This document shows positions 47,187 through 58,523 of a DNA stretch of 64,000 nt, one piece after another. Origin of the DNA: Panorpa germanica (Eukaryota; Arthropoda; Insecta; Mecoptera; Panorpidae); the NCBI GenBank assembly GCA_963678705.1, contig OY783210.1, positions 20,709,331-20,773,330 on the forward strand, in the 5' to 3' direction. Position numbers and translations under genes: made by a program. The first letter of the stretch is position 1. Each line of letters opens with the position of its first letter. The notes under the pieces were generated by a model. That model did no database searches, was not told the DNA's origin, and was given only the letters and a program-made list of their open reading frames with translations.

Positions 47187-49105
47187 CCCATTGGGCGGTA
47201 TGCATTTCTTTATACCTGGTTTTACCTGACAATTGGCTGGTAATCTGCCCACCGACCCACCGTTATTGTCTGTTATAGCTTCGAGGTGTTAGTTCACGTC
47301 CTACTGAAATCATTGTTCCTCGGACAGCACTTATCATATTGTCGATAAATATCTCAATGGGTAAACCAATGCCAAAGCCAAAGCCAAACGGTACTCGTAT
47401 CTTTAACATTATATTTTACTACTTTTATATACATTTTTTTTCTTCTTTGTTATCTTCTATATGATTTTGCATATAATTTCCGGTTCTGCTGATCTTATCG
47501 AACCGATTTATTGATAAATTTTGTAAATGAATTACCAAGCATCTGTTTACCATCATATTCTATATCAAATAACATGGATTATTTCATTTACATAGTTTTA
47601 AACGGATGTTGAGTGCAAATAATTGTTACTACGAGTAAATCGTTTTATTTACTGTAGTAATATGTTACTAGATCTGTTATCTATCGATCCACTGGGTCTC
47701 AAATAACTAAGTAAACTATAAGTTATACCAATTGAAATTCATAGACGGAAGTGTTTAACAGGATTTAACATAAGCGAATATAATAGTGTTACAAATTCAT
47801 TTAGGCGAAATTAATATCTATCAATAGTATGCCCGTCCATAAATACTGCTTTGTCCATTTGTTCTATATGCCTTACTTCTTACGTACTGATTCCAACAAA
47901 ATTTAACTTATCTAATTTGTTTCCCTTTCTATCAATTATTTAGGTCTTCATCTTCAACCTTTTCCACCATAAAATTATCTTCATTATATGTTGCTTGTCT
48001 CTTTCTTCTATTTTACTTTCATTTTCTATTTCTGCATTCTTGTTTTTCTTCTTATCCCGTTACTCTTCAATAACAATTTCTTTATTTAAATATCCCCTTT
48101 TCTTATAATATCTATACTTAATTTCGTCAGTGTCTAGAAATTTCAGACTTCAGATACAATTAGAATTACATACGGATGCAATTGCATTTTTGGTTTTGTT
48201 TGGAAGCTAAATTAAAATATTTCAAATATTCAAACTAGTTCCATTTACAAATACTAGTATAAATCATTAGTATTCATTTTGCATGCCAGTCTATTTCATC
48301 ACTAAATTGAAGTTATAAAATATATCATATTTCCTATCAAACTATGTCATTTACAAAGTTCCATAAAGTTAGTTAATATTACCTTGCTTCTATGGTAATT
48401 GATAGTAAATAATGCAGTAATACCAGTACTGATACGAGTATGATATAGTTTCGTAAGTAGTGAACACTAAGCACGATGTTGCACTCAGTAACCATGATAG
48501 GTAAATAATTTCTCTCCAGTTTCAAAGTATCCACTTCTTTCTGGAGTCCTGACTCTTACTACATCGAGAGGATCGAGGATCGAGGATCGAGGATGGAGCA
48601 TAGAGGAGGACCCCACAAGTTGATATGCATTAGCGAGTTAAATGTCTCTCGTGTATTATGGATGTAGATGTACTCTTCTTCGTATAGTTGCTCTAAGTTT
48701 GTTACAATACAATAAGATCATGGAGGATACTATTATTTACATGGACATGGTATTTCTACGTTTACTTTTTTTTTTTTTGTTTTTTTCTAATGAGCAAACA
48801 ACGATAGATTTGAAATACTTTGTTGATGTCGTAAATGTATTACTTATTACGTACTTATTTTATTTGAGACAGAATAACGGTTTCTTACAAACCAATAAAT
48901 TTCTAATTCAAACCAACATTTCAAATTAAAAGCACGAACAACCAATGGCGTCTGTAGAAAGTGAAAGATATCGAATCAGTGATATTTCTCTGTTAATTTC
49001 CCGAAGATTCCAATCTTTCTGTGATCAAATGTAGTATTCTAAGGAAGAAAAATTTCTCTCTTTGTTACTACTCATGCAGACGCCATACGTCGATTGGTTT
49101 GAATG
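47187..49105. other. Non-coding stretch
   Basis: No gene supported. The - strand is purine-rich at 47920-48110, like decayed non-LTR coding ends, but I could not read a family motif. Confidence 0.35.
48568..48594 (+). repeat. Short (GAGGATC)n tandem repeat
   Basis: Nearly four perfect copies of the 7-bp unit GAGGATC, followed by degenerate GGATGGA. Confidence 0.85.
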
Positions 49106-49158
49106 TCGTATAAATGTGTTACCTTCGATATTTTCAATGAGGCTGCTTTTAAGAGCAA
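49106..49158 (-). mobile_element. Fragment shared with family B tail at 9.7 kb
   Basis: TCGTATAAATGTGTTACC and the following 35 bp (ATTTTCAAYGAGGYTGCTTT core) match 9731-9783 in the same orientation on the + strand. At 9.7 kb the block lies directly downstream of the family B coding remnant. The long + strand frame crossing it (49062-49418) is therefore most likely not a gene. Confidence 0.5.
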
Positions 49159-52100
49159 CCCGATCCAAGGTATTCGATCGGAAACCGATCTCTGGTGATA
49201 TCTTTCTTCTTGCTTCACTTCTCTTTCACTTTCCTTATGACAAATTCAAAGCGTTTGAAGCGAGTCATGCGGATATGTATTATAAACATTTGCCATATAT
49301 GTGCTTCTTTGTAAATACATTATTTATCCATGAGATCGCAAAAATTACAAGAGTTTCCTACATGGCAGATTTAAGTTTGTGCTGTGTACCAAGAAATCTC
49401 TTATTCCATTCTATCTAGTATAACTTTGTATAGTATAATATTAATTTGTAATGATAATAGTGCGCCGCTGGAATAGCACATAGTGAATGTAAAAGATTTA
49501 AGACAATTCCAAATAAAATATCGTTTGAAATAATATATATTTAGACAATATATGAGTCATATGTCACTCCACGAGATAATTATATATACTCCATGATTAA
49601 AATGAAATATCTCTATGTAAAAAAAGATGTTCTTCTACCCAAGCTCGCTGGGAGTGTTATGTTGAATGTTTTAATTATCATTGCTCAGTGAAAATGTTGC
49701 GCTGTTTATTGTTCATTTTCACTTCGTTCGTTGCTTGTAGTCTGTCTCTTCGTTTCTGTCGTACTACGAGTATAATTGATAATTTTATGACTTTAGAAGC
49801 TTCTTTATAAATTGTATATATAGTATAATACTAATGCTGAATATTAATTCTGTGCATTTTATATGTATTTTTTTATTAACGAAAAAAAGGATGTTAGAAT
49901 TATATTTACATAATGTAACATCCTTACATAAATGCGTTCAAGTTAACACGTCTTATTGAGAGACTGATAGCACCAGTTTTTAAATTGTGTAATATTTTAA
50001 GACGATTTTATATCCAAGCTTTCAAATTTAAGGGTGTGTCATTAAGTTGATACAGAGAGAAAAGCAAAAAAGTGACTGACAATTTTTTAATCGACTTTCT
50101 TTTGTGTTAACACTAACACTAGCACTAACACATATTCGCAAAGTACACGAATATAATAAACACAATAGTGACAATGTAAACTAATTCAATTCAGTAATAA
50201 TATTCCAGTACATGCATTCAGACTTTAAAAGTAATTCGATTCGCAGACACAATAGACTGTCAGTCTGTCACATTTTGCGGGCAACGCGACGTTGAGACAT
50301 GGCTTGGGCTTGTACTGGTACTCAGTTTCACCACCGGTACATAGTGGATGTGCTAGAGCCCTTAGTATTGCGTATTTAGTGTCAGGAAGAATTAGGATTT
50401 GCTAATTTCAAATCATAACCTTATTTATTAACAAATATAGCAACTGTTTATAGTGAAAGACTAGATGTAACTTTATTGATTGTTATATAATGAATGCGAG
50501 GACCATCGAATTACCCAGGTCTGTGAAACACAGTTTTAATCAGGTCCAGAGTTGTACTGGAACATTTAGTGCGAAATGTTGATGATGTTATAGGAAAAAA
50601 TATCTTTGAGACACTATTTGGCTTATCATAGTTTTCAGATATCTGAAGCTACCCGCAAAGACTCATTGAGAGATAAATATAGTTCAAATTACGAGAGTTG
50701 GGCGGCGTTTCATACTTAAAACAAGTTGTGCGGTATAAACTGTCGATATAACTAAAAAGCACTGACTCACTTATTTTTCTATAATGTATATAGTAACGAA
50801 TAAGCTCCTAACACCTCTTTTAAGTGTAAGTCGCCGCCGAACTATCGCAATTTTAAAAATTCTAGCCCTGTTTATCACAAAGAGATTCTCTACAACTAGA
50901 CAAAACTCTACTATTTGAAATTCGGTTTAATTCTTTGAGTACAATGGTTCTTCCTTTAGCAAACCTTAATTTTCTGGTGTTCAATTGTTATATTTGAAAA
51001 TAACTTCATGCAAAAGTACTGCTCATCAAAGGAGCGAAAGTAAGCAGTTGTTCAAGAGGCTAACTTCGCTGTAAGAACTCTAGGTAAATACAATTAAATC
51101 GATGCAAGATTAAGACCCCTACTTTGCAATTATTTAACTAGCACTCATTAATTTCTGGCGAATTAGGCTATGTAAGTTTACTCAAAACTATCAGCCGATT
51201 TTAAATAAATAGCAAAATTAATTCCATACCTTTGAGCGGACTTAATTTACTAATATAGGCTTTGGAAATTAGTCAGATGGGAACGGATGTGAAAAGAAAC
51301 TAAAATATTGACTAGACTCAATTCAATTTTCGATGGGTGAAAATTTTGTGCCTAGACTCGGCACCTCCACTAAAAGTTACGGGTTGACAATTGTTCTCCG
51401 CTATCCTGATCCGCACTCTTTAAAGAGTGGGTGGTGGGTGCCTCATGTGTTTATGTGTCTGGTGTGATATATGATATAAATGCATACGCGACAACAAAAA
51501 CAAAAATAAAAAAAGAACAACAACAACAAACAGCAACAACAAAAAAAAAACCATATGTTTTTAAAGAAAAATAACTGCAGCTATTGTTATTACACTGTTA
51601 ATACAAAATTGAAATAATTATAATAATTTACAATGTTAAGGAGTTTTATGATTTACATATCTATTAGCTGATATTTTTATTATTTTAATAATTATTTAAA
51701 TTCATTCAGTTATGAGTCAGAGTTGTTCGCAGAATGGAAGACATTATGAGATTGCAGTTGATGATAATAAAGACTGACATTTGACAATGAAATATTTTCT
51801 TCATTTTTAACTTTGATTTAGGAACGTATTGCCATTAACATTTTACATGGTTTTTTTTTTGTATTAATAAATATTTATAGGTGTTTATTTTTAATCCAAC
51901 TTTTTAAAAATGCTTTTGAGCCATCATCTATGCACGCTTATTTCCAAACTAACTGCAACGCACATCTTTCATTTACGCCAGTAATTAACGTTGACAGCAA
52001 ACATAAAAAAAAAAACATTTCTAAAAAATCGTATAATCGATAATGTATTTGAAACTCGTTATGAGTTCATGAGGTTCATTATTCCCTAAACAAATGCTCA

Positions 52101-52667
52101 TTATAACAATGTCAAACAAACATACAAGCTTACAAACATGTGTCATTTATAAAGACGCTCGCTGTGAACAAAACACAATTACTTACAATGTGGCACCCAC
52201 GGCACAACAATACATTAGTAATGTGTAACCTATAGATCCAATAACTATTAATTTTTTACAATACCATTGTGTAATTTACATTTACATATTACATTAGACG
52301 TTACATTCATTCATCATTACATCATTTTGATTTTTAGAGTGTGGGTGTTGTGTTTAATTCATCATTATTATGAAATGATTCTTATAACTAACCAATATAT
52401 TACCTAATCTATGATTTGCAATCAATGCCAGTATTCTCATTAATTTTATACTTCCTTAATAAAGTATTTGAACGAACTAATAAATCTACGTCTTTCTCGG
52501 GATTGAATGTATCGATAGTATAGTTCATTATATAGATCTGGTGTGTTCTGAAAACATGGGAGAATTCGCTTCTAGATTTTCCTCGCTTGCACCCACGAAT
52601 TTGTAATATTTGGCGTCAAAGAAGGTTCGAGAACTAGGTTGCCTTCATCGCCTACACGCTATCACGC
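49159..52667. other. A+T-rich, probably intronic, stretch
   Basis: No gene supported. A 16-bp perfect palindrome, CACTCTTTAAAGAGTG, lies at 51414-51429. About 50280-50360 and 51340-51460 are G+C-richer without a readable frame. Confidence 0.35.
51491..51550 (+). repeat. A-rich (CAA)n simple repeat
   Basis: Alternating ACAACAA, AAACAAAAATAAAAAAAG and CAACAACAA blocks ending in a 10-A run. Confidence 0.8.
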
Positions 52668-53060
52668 TAGTGATGGCGATTTTTCTTAAAAAAGATTGAT
52701 TTTTTAATCGATTCGAATTGAAGTCCAAAGAATCGAAGTCAAAAATCAAAAATCTCAAAAATCTAGCCTAAAAGCCTTTCTTATAATTAAAGAATAAGTG
52801 AAGAGTGATTTTTGATTAATCAATAAAATCATGTACGTTATATATTATAGAATAAAATAATTATATTTCCCAATATTCCTTGTCCAAGCGCTAGCTTTTA
52901 ATAAATAATGTAAATAATTGTATACTTGCATTCTTACAAAAAAAAAGAATCGCATCTCGATGTTCTAATGTTTGAGATCGGTTCACGAGATCGATCCATT
53001 GTTTAAAATCGATTTAAAAAATTGATTCTTCGATTATTCGATCTCAGTTCGCCATTCCTA
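52668..53060. mobile_element. hAT-like MITE with TAGNGATGGCGA ends
   Basis: The left end TAGTGATGGCGA and inverted right end TAGGAATGGCGA match at 10 of 12 positions. Both sub-terminal regions are rich in ATCGATT/AATCGAT motifs that can pair across the element. The 8-mer CTACACGC follows the right end (53061-53068) and also occurs 8 bp before the left end (52652-52659). Directly adjoining the left end is TATCACGC, which shares five bases with it, so the exact duplication is uncertain. No coding sequence. Confidence 0.6.
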
Positions 53061-53068
53061 CTACACGC

Positions 53069-53749
53069 CCTTACAAGGTGGTGTTAGGAGCTTGAAAGAT
53101 AGCTGCGACCCCGCCAAAATTGTAGCAATATATATATTTATAAATGTACTTTATACACAGTAAAAGCTTTAATACTCCATGGTGATACTCAATTTTTAAA
53201 ATTCGTATTTTTAACATATGAACCCTACGATCTATGTTGACACGGTAATGCTTTAGAATTATTAATTAAAAATATGACAAATATTGTTCTGTAAAGAAAA
53301 TTAAAGCAAGCGGTCCTTAAGAAACCAATTGTTTTTTAATCAATTACTTTTACAGTGTATATTTAACATAAATATGCCATTATTGATGAGTTATGACATT
53401 ATCGCACTAAATTATTAATTAACTGTGAAATTTAATTGTCAATAAATAACTTAATTCGTTATAGTTTGTTTACACAATTCCTTTACAACAGTTTGATTAT
53501 TTTCAAATAAAAATCACAATTTCATTGAAATCTTTTTAATATCAACACTCATTTGCATAAATTAAAACATGTTTTTTTTTCTATTCCTTAAGTAATTTGG
53601 AATTAATTTAGTTAGTTGATACTTATAGAGTGAGTAGATACAATCACTGAAAACATCCTGAAATAAATAACGCAATTCAAATTACAAATTTATCGTAAAA
53701 TCTGCTTTATTGCGTTATTATGATAATGGCGGTGTGAATGTTAGATATG
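53069..53749. other. A+T-rich non-coding stretch
   Basis: No feature supported. Confidence 0.4.
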
Positions 53750-54136
53750 AAGACGGATTTACACAGGAGTATTAAAGTCTACAGTTCATCCTAAATTATT
53801 TCTAATCGTGAAACGTGAAAGAGAGAATCCGAAAGAAATTTACTAAGGTCGCAACAATTGCAAACTGTCTCTAAGAATCGTACGCGTTTCGACTAGTCAG
53901 ATTCTGATTCGATTTTAGTTGCACATTTAAACTAAATCAGACTTTCAAGAGTACTGACAGTGTGTGATCGATTGTATCAACGCGTTTGTTTACACATCAG
54001 ATATTTATTACCTATACAATTTTCAACGAAAGCAACGAAAAACAAGAATCTGATACTCTCACGGCCATTTCAAGATTCTATTTCAGGTAAAAGTAGTACA
54101 TTCGTAGTATTTTTATATATCTTGTAAATCCGTCTT
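53750..54136. mobile_element. Inverted-repeat element with AAGACGGATTTACA ends
   Basis: AAGACGGATTTACA at 53750-53763 is repeated exactly in inverted orientation at 54123-54136, and weaker similarity continues inward. This looks like a MITE of about 387 bp; no target duplication is clear. The TTTCAG|GTAAAAG junction at 54081-54093 lies inside it, which weakens its case as a functional splice site. Confidence 0.55.
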
Positions 54137-56392
54137 ACAATTACTCGTCATTTTACATAAATCAGACAAATTAAAACTAAAAACGAATAAATACGACTTT
54201 ATGATAAAAATCCATTAGTTTTAACATCAAAATTTCGATATAATTATAAAATAAAATATATATCACCTTGTAGAACATATATTGTTTATCGAATATTATA
54301 TAAATATGCTTAATTAATTATAATAAATATATATATAGGTATACAAATACATGAATTATTAATTTACATGACTATTGGAATTCTCTAAAGATATATGATA
54401 CATAGAGTTATGGGTATGTGTTAGATATGTGGTATATTTTATACTTTATAGGCTCGTTTATAGATATAATTTGAATTTATTTCATTTTACGATCCTATTA
54501 CATTTTATTATTGTTCAAACACCTACGTTTCACACTTCATTTCAACTAATTATTTATAATAATTATGTTATTTAGCGCATGCTTACATAGTTTTGCGAAA
54601 TACTAATTGAAAATCAACATTTACTTCTGGCTTGCTTTCTATTACGTACTATTTGCAGTTAGTATACACACGTTTATATTCTAATAACTCGGCTATAGTG
54701 CATAAATTTTCTGGAAGACGCATTGAATTTGTCGAATCAATCATGGAAGAAGAGGGAAACGAGAGAGACAACAAATTTGTAGTATTAAGCACACAGATGC
54801 CATTAAAAATCGTAGTGCTTTCTGCATATAAATCTATTTAGTGTTCGCTTATTTGGGTGCTTTTCGCATGGTTCCTTCATTTATCTAAATCTTGAACATT
54901 CGTCTAAATAAAATAAAATGAACAAAAGATAATTTATTTGTTTACTATAACATAAATATATACTCGGAAATAATCGTAAATTATGGGAAATTTGGAGGTC
55001 AACGTATATGTGTTTATACACGAAAGCCAAACATTCGTACATGAACTCCGAATTAGAAGGAGCATTAACATTTAACGCATAACAAATAACTTGATATTGG
55101 TGAAAATACAGTACCATATTTTTTAGTTTTTCGTTGGAATTTTTAAAATGTTATTTCTATTTATTTTCAAGCACACATTGTGCTGGTTGTGCACAATTTC
55201 ATGTAGTAGTTGAACGCAATGGAATAATGTCCGCACGACCAGACTCAACAAAGGTATGTTTCCTGTTTAAAAAATAACCAACACCCACTGAAAATAAAGA
55301 CAACCTTTATCTTTTTTTTACATCGCTCTCTGTGTTAGTTCTTGAAGGAGTCACACCTAGGGTTGTGAAAACCATCGTAAAATTCTTTAGACGGATATGT
55401 TTATAGTAGTATTCTGTATAACAGTTCGATTGTAATGAGATTAAAGGTTTGTTATTTATCTGTTATATCGTATTAAACATACATATATGTATGAGAGTTA
55501 TTTTCTTACTAAAACATAACCTATAAATTATCATATTTTGAAGGTAGGTGTTACAGTAAGTATAAATTCGAATACTCCTAAGTGATTTATAGGAAGCTGT
55601 TGGATAAAATAAATTAACATATCAACTTATATGACTTTTGCATATACGTAGTTCAAATTTCTTCCACATAACGGTTTACCTGACAGGTTTGTCCGTGCGA
55701 ATTGCGTGGAGAGGTAAACCGGAGCGTGATTGTTGCCCTAGTGGACACGTCCCATAATATATGCAAATTTAGGTAAATAACACTTACAAATGTTGACTAA
55801 AAATTAACCGACAAAGATTTTTAGAGTCTCTAGACTATAACACAAACAAGGATCACCAAATTTGGTAACTACAATAAATATTTTTCTTACTTCAATGTCG
55901 CGAACCAAATGTATGCAAACACAAGAGAAAAGAAACATATTATGTACAAAAAAAATTAGCATAAAAGTACAATGCCTGTATAGATGAAGTAAACAAGGGA
56001 TGTGTAGGTATGTTCACAGTCTAAACAGCCTTGTGTAGAGTGCAGACAGTGGAGAATGGAGGAAATATCGTTTAAAACGTTGCAGTGGTGTATTACGAAC
56101 ATACATTTCTATAAAAGTTATATATTTTTAGTGCTGTATTATGATTTAAAATGATAATAATATTGGAAACATTAAGACCTCAATGTCTCGCAGCAAATGC
56201 ATTTGTAAATATATTATCAATTAAACAACCGAACCCAAAAGACGGTCCGAGAATCAATCCTGAAGACATAGAAGTTCGACATTAAGAATAAATGGTCCAG
56301 ACCCCTGCGTCTTAAATAAAATTACCGTTATTAAATGAGTAACAGCGTAAAACGCAATTAACAGATATTTTGAAAACATGTAATATATTGTA
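54137..56392. other. A+T-rich, probably intronic, stretch
   Basis: No gene supported. CGGTTTACCT at 55672-55681 and AGGTAAACCG at 55713-55722 form a 10-bp inverted pair. Short frames have no recognised domains. Confidence 0.4.
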
Positions 56393-56427
56393 TACTAATA
56401 TAATTTTTTCTTTTGTTCCAGGTGAGT
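56393..56427 (+). promoter_or_regulatory. Juxtaposed 3'/5' splice site (candidate ratchet point 3)
   Basis: A near-ideal branch site TACTAAT (56393-56399) is followed by the pyrimidine run AATTTTTTCTTTTGTTCCAG. The next base starts GTGAGT (56422-56427). The branch A lies about 23 nt before the acceptor. Of the three junctions this has the best acceptor. The bases after the donor (GTGAGTGTTT) closely resemble those at 25361 (GTGAGTGCTT). Confidence 0.62.
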
Positions 56428-56484
56428 GTTTCATAATTTTCCAACCCAAAGCATTCGTAGTTTTCCACATGTCTAGTCAGATGA
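56422..56484 (+). other. Candidate 63-nt RS-exon or cassette exon
   Basis: Bounded by the acceptor ending at 56421 and by a second donor, GTGAGTACA, at 56485. Length is 21 codons exactly. Two frames stop early; the third is open and reads ECFIIFQPKAFVVFHMSSQM. The architecture (acceptor, GTGAGTG, short multiple-of-three spacer, GTGAGTAC) is the same as at 25361-25411. If included in an mRNA in the other phases it would introduce a stop, as RS-exons often do. An ordinary alternative exon is the competing explanation. Protein not recognised. Confidence 0.42.
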
Positions 56485-57949
56485 GTGAGTACAATTTCAG
56501 TATTTATTACGACTTTAATTACTGCGTTATCCATCTTGTCGCGTGTTCGTCTGCTTTTACTTTTTCCAACAACAACAAGCAGTTTTCATGTTTTACGAAA
56601 ATGATATTTCACTTCCAAATAAGAAAAACAATTTATTGTTTAACATTTTATATATTATACGACTCGACTTGTAAAATATTATTTTTAATTATTGTTGTTA
56701 TATTTTATTCCTCGTAGTTTTATTAATGCGCAGTAGCTTATAAATTAGTAATCTTGGCTACAACGTCGATGTATCGTTTGATATTTATTATTGGTGTATC
56801 TCGTAGTACAGTAGTTGTTTATATTTCATACATGGATCGCGTACGGGTGATATATATGTTAGACGATGATCTACTAACAATTTAACTTATTGCTTACATG
56901 AAAATGGCGAACCGAGTGGTTTTGTTCTTATTCTTTTCAGTCTCTTATACCAGAGGCGCCACTAGACAGATTGTGATCTTATAACAATAATAGAAAAAAT
57001 ACCTTCAAACTCATGATAGGTCTATATGCATCCTATCATTTCAATCATAAAAATCAGTACATTGTATTGATAAACTTTTTAAAAATGAATTTGCTTTAAA
57101 ATTTAAATAGTTTAAAAGTTGATTGCAAAGTTTTGACCCCGGCAAACACTATCGTATAATTATAGAAGTATTCACAGAGTATCCATCAGATGATACAGAC
57201 CAGATTATCCGTTCCTATAAGGTAGGATATATCACCTCCTGTCCACTGTATATCAGTATCCTTTAACTTGTCCCTTATCGTGTCCCGCTTGTCGGTTAGA
57301 TGTTAAATTACCAGTTCACTTAGCTGTAAAAGCTTCAGGTTTACATTTCCACAACAATCTTTTAAAGTTAACTTCACTTTGTAGATTATTTTATTTTACG
57401 ACTATCTTACATGCTTACAATTTACTAGTGATCAAAAGGTGATTCGATCAAATAGTTTTCTTTTAAATTCAAATAGGAATATGATATTGGTTTTAGTTAA
57501 ACTACGTTTTGTGATAACAGCGCCATCGTCACACATACGGTAATTTTCTGAAACAATATTTATTTGTTTTAGAATTACAAGTAGTGCTTTAAGATAAACA
57601 TATCGTTCTTTGAGGTTGCTTTTGCTTTTATCTTTATAAGGATGAAGATTGTTTAACAGTGCTATGTGATCTTAACATGAGCCATAATGTACAATGTTCT
57701 GAACATGTGCAACATAAAGTATGCGCGTCGGTCGGCTTGTATCATTCTCTGTGCTTTGGTGTTCATCGTTTGGATGTTACTACCTCTCTGTACTCTCTCT
57801 CTCTCACTCGGTTACCCTGTTATGCTGTTCATATTCAATGTGAACTATATACATTTGTTGCATGTGTATTTCAAATGCTAAAACAAAAGTTGTAAGGTTG
57901 TTAATATTTTCCTCCATGCGATTCCAATGAAAACACGTATTTAAACTTA
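56485..57949. other. Non-coding stretch
   Basis: No gene supported. Short TC-rich microsatellite near 57786-57806. The + frames at 57659-57895 are not recognised. Confidence 0.4.
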
Positions 57950-58523
57950 CACCCTCTGTCCCATAATAAACCGGAATGGCTATGTAAACCATAGAACACG
58001 TAACGCAATTTTTTTAGTTCAAGTATTCAGTTAAAATGCGATGAATTATTGTTTTAGATAAACCTAGTTCAATTTTTATTAACCTCACCTAAGATTTCTT
58101 GCTAACTTTTACTAAATCACTTACTTTTTCAATGTTTTCTTTAGTAATGACTTCACATGATCGACCCGAATGTTCATCATTATTACCATCTTCTTTAACA
58201 TCTTTCAATCTTCGATACCACTCAAAAACTTGTGTTTTAAATAGACAATTATTACCATAAGCAATTTTAAGCGTTTCTGTAGCTGTTTTTCCGTTCTTAA
58301 AACAGAATTTAATATATATTCTTTGTACATTTATCGACCAACACACAAAAAGAGCTGTTACTATATGTGTTGTATTTTTGTTTATACTAAAGTTAATGTC
58401 ATGACATTTTTACAGATTGTTAGAAAGTTTCAAAGAACATAATTACAAAAAAAAACTAAAAAATTGCGCTATGTGGTTCTATGCTTTACATAGCCATTTC
58501 TGATTATTATGGGTCAGAGGGTG
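57950..58523 (-). mobile_element. Internally deleted mariner element (second family)
   Basis: TA flanks both sides (57948-57949 and 58524-58525). The inverted repeats start CACCCTCTGTCCCATAATAA on the left and, read from the right, CACCCTCTGACCCATAATAA. They stay alignable for about 65 bp through ATGGCTATGTAAA and GCAATTTTTTA. The interior holds only the N-terminal part of a transposase on the - strand. It differs from the mariner at 7545 in both ends and protein, so it is a separate lineage. Confidence 0.92.
58089..58346 (-). pseudogene. Mariner transposase N-terminal fragment
   Basis: An open frame of 85 codons: IYIKFCFKNGKTATETLKIA, YGNNCLFKTQVFEWYRRLKD, then EDGNNDEHSGRS and KENIEKVSDLVK before a stop. 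This is the first HTH of the mariner DNA-binding domain (IKFCFKLGKTATET...VFEWxxRFKDGREDxxDxxRxGR pattern), followed by the linker toward the second HTH. The catalytic domain (about 250 residues) is absent. Some residues have drifted (KDVKED for KDGRED, RSC for RP), and the frame ends inside the deletion derivative. Confidence 0.88.

Noticed and set aside
49062-49418. 118-codon + strand frame
   Set aside because: It crosses a repeat block shared with 9731-9783 in antisense to the retrotransposon, and no domain is recognised.
54076-54093. TTTCAG|GTAAAA as a further ratchet point
   Set aside because: It lies inside an inverted-repeat element, so I keep it only as a transposon-borne motif.
55672-55722. 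CGGTTTACCT/AGGTAAACCG inverted pair as a transposon
   Set aside because: Only 10 bp and 51 bp total, with no target duplication or second copy seen.
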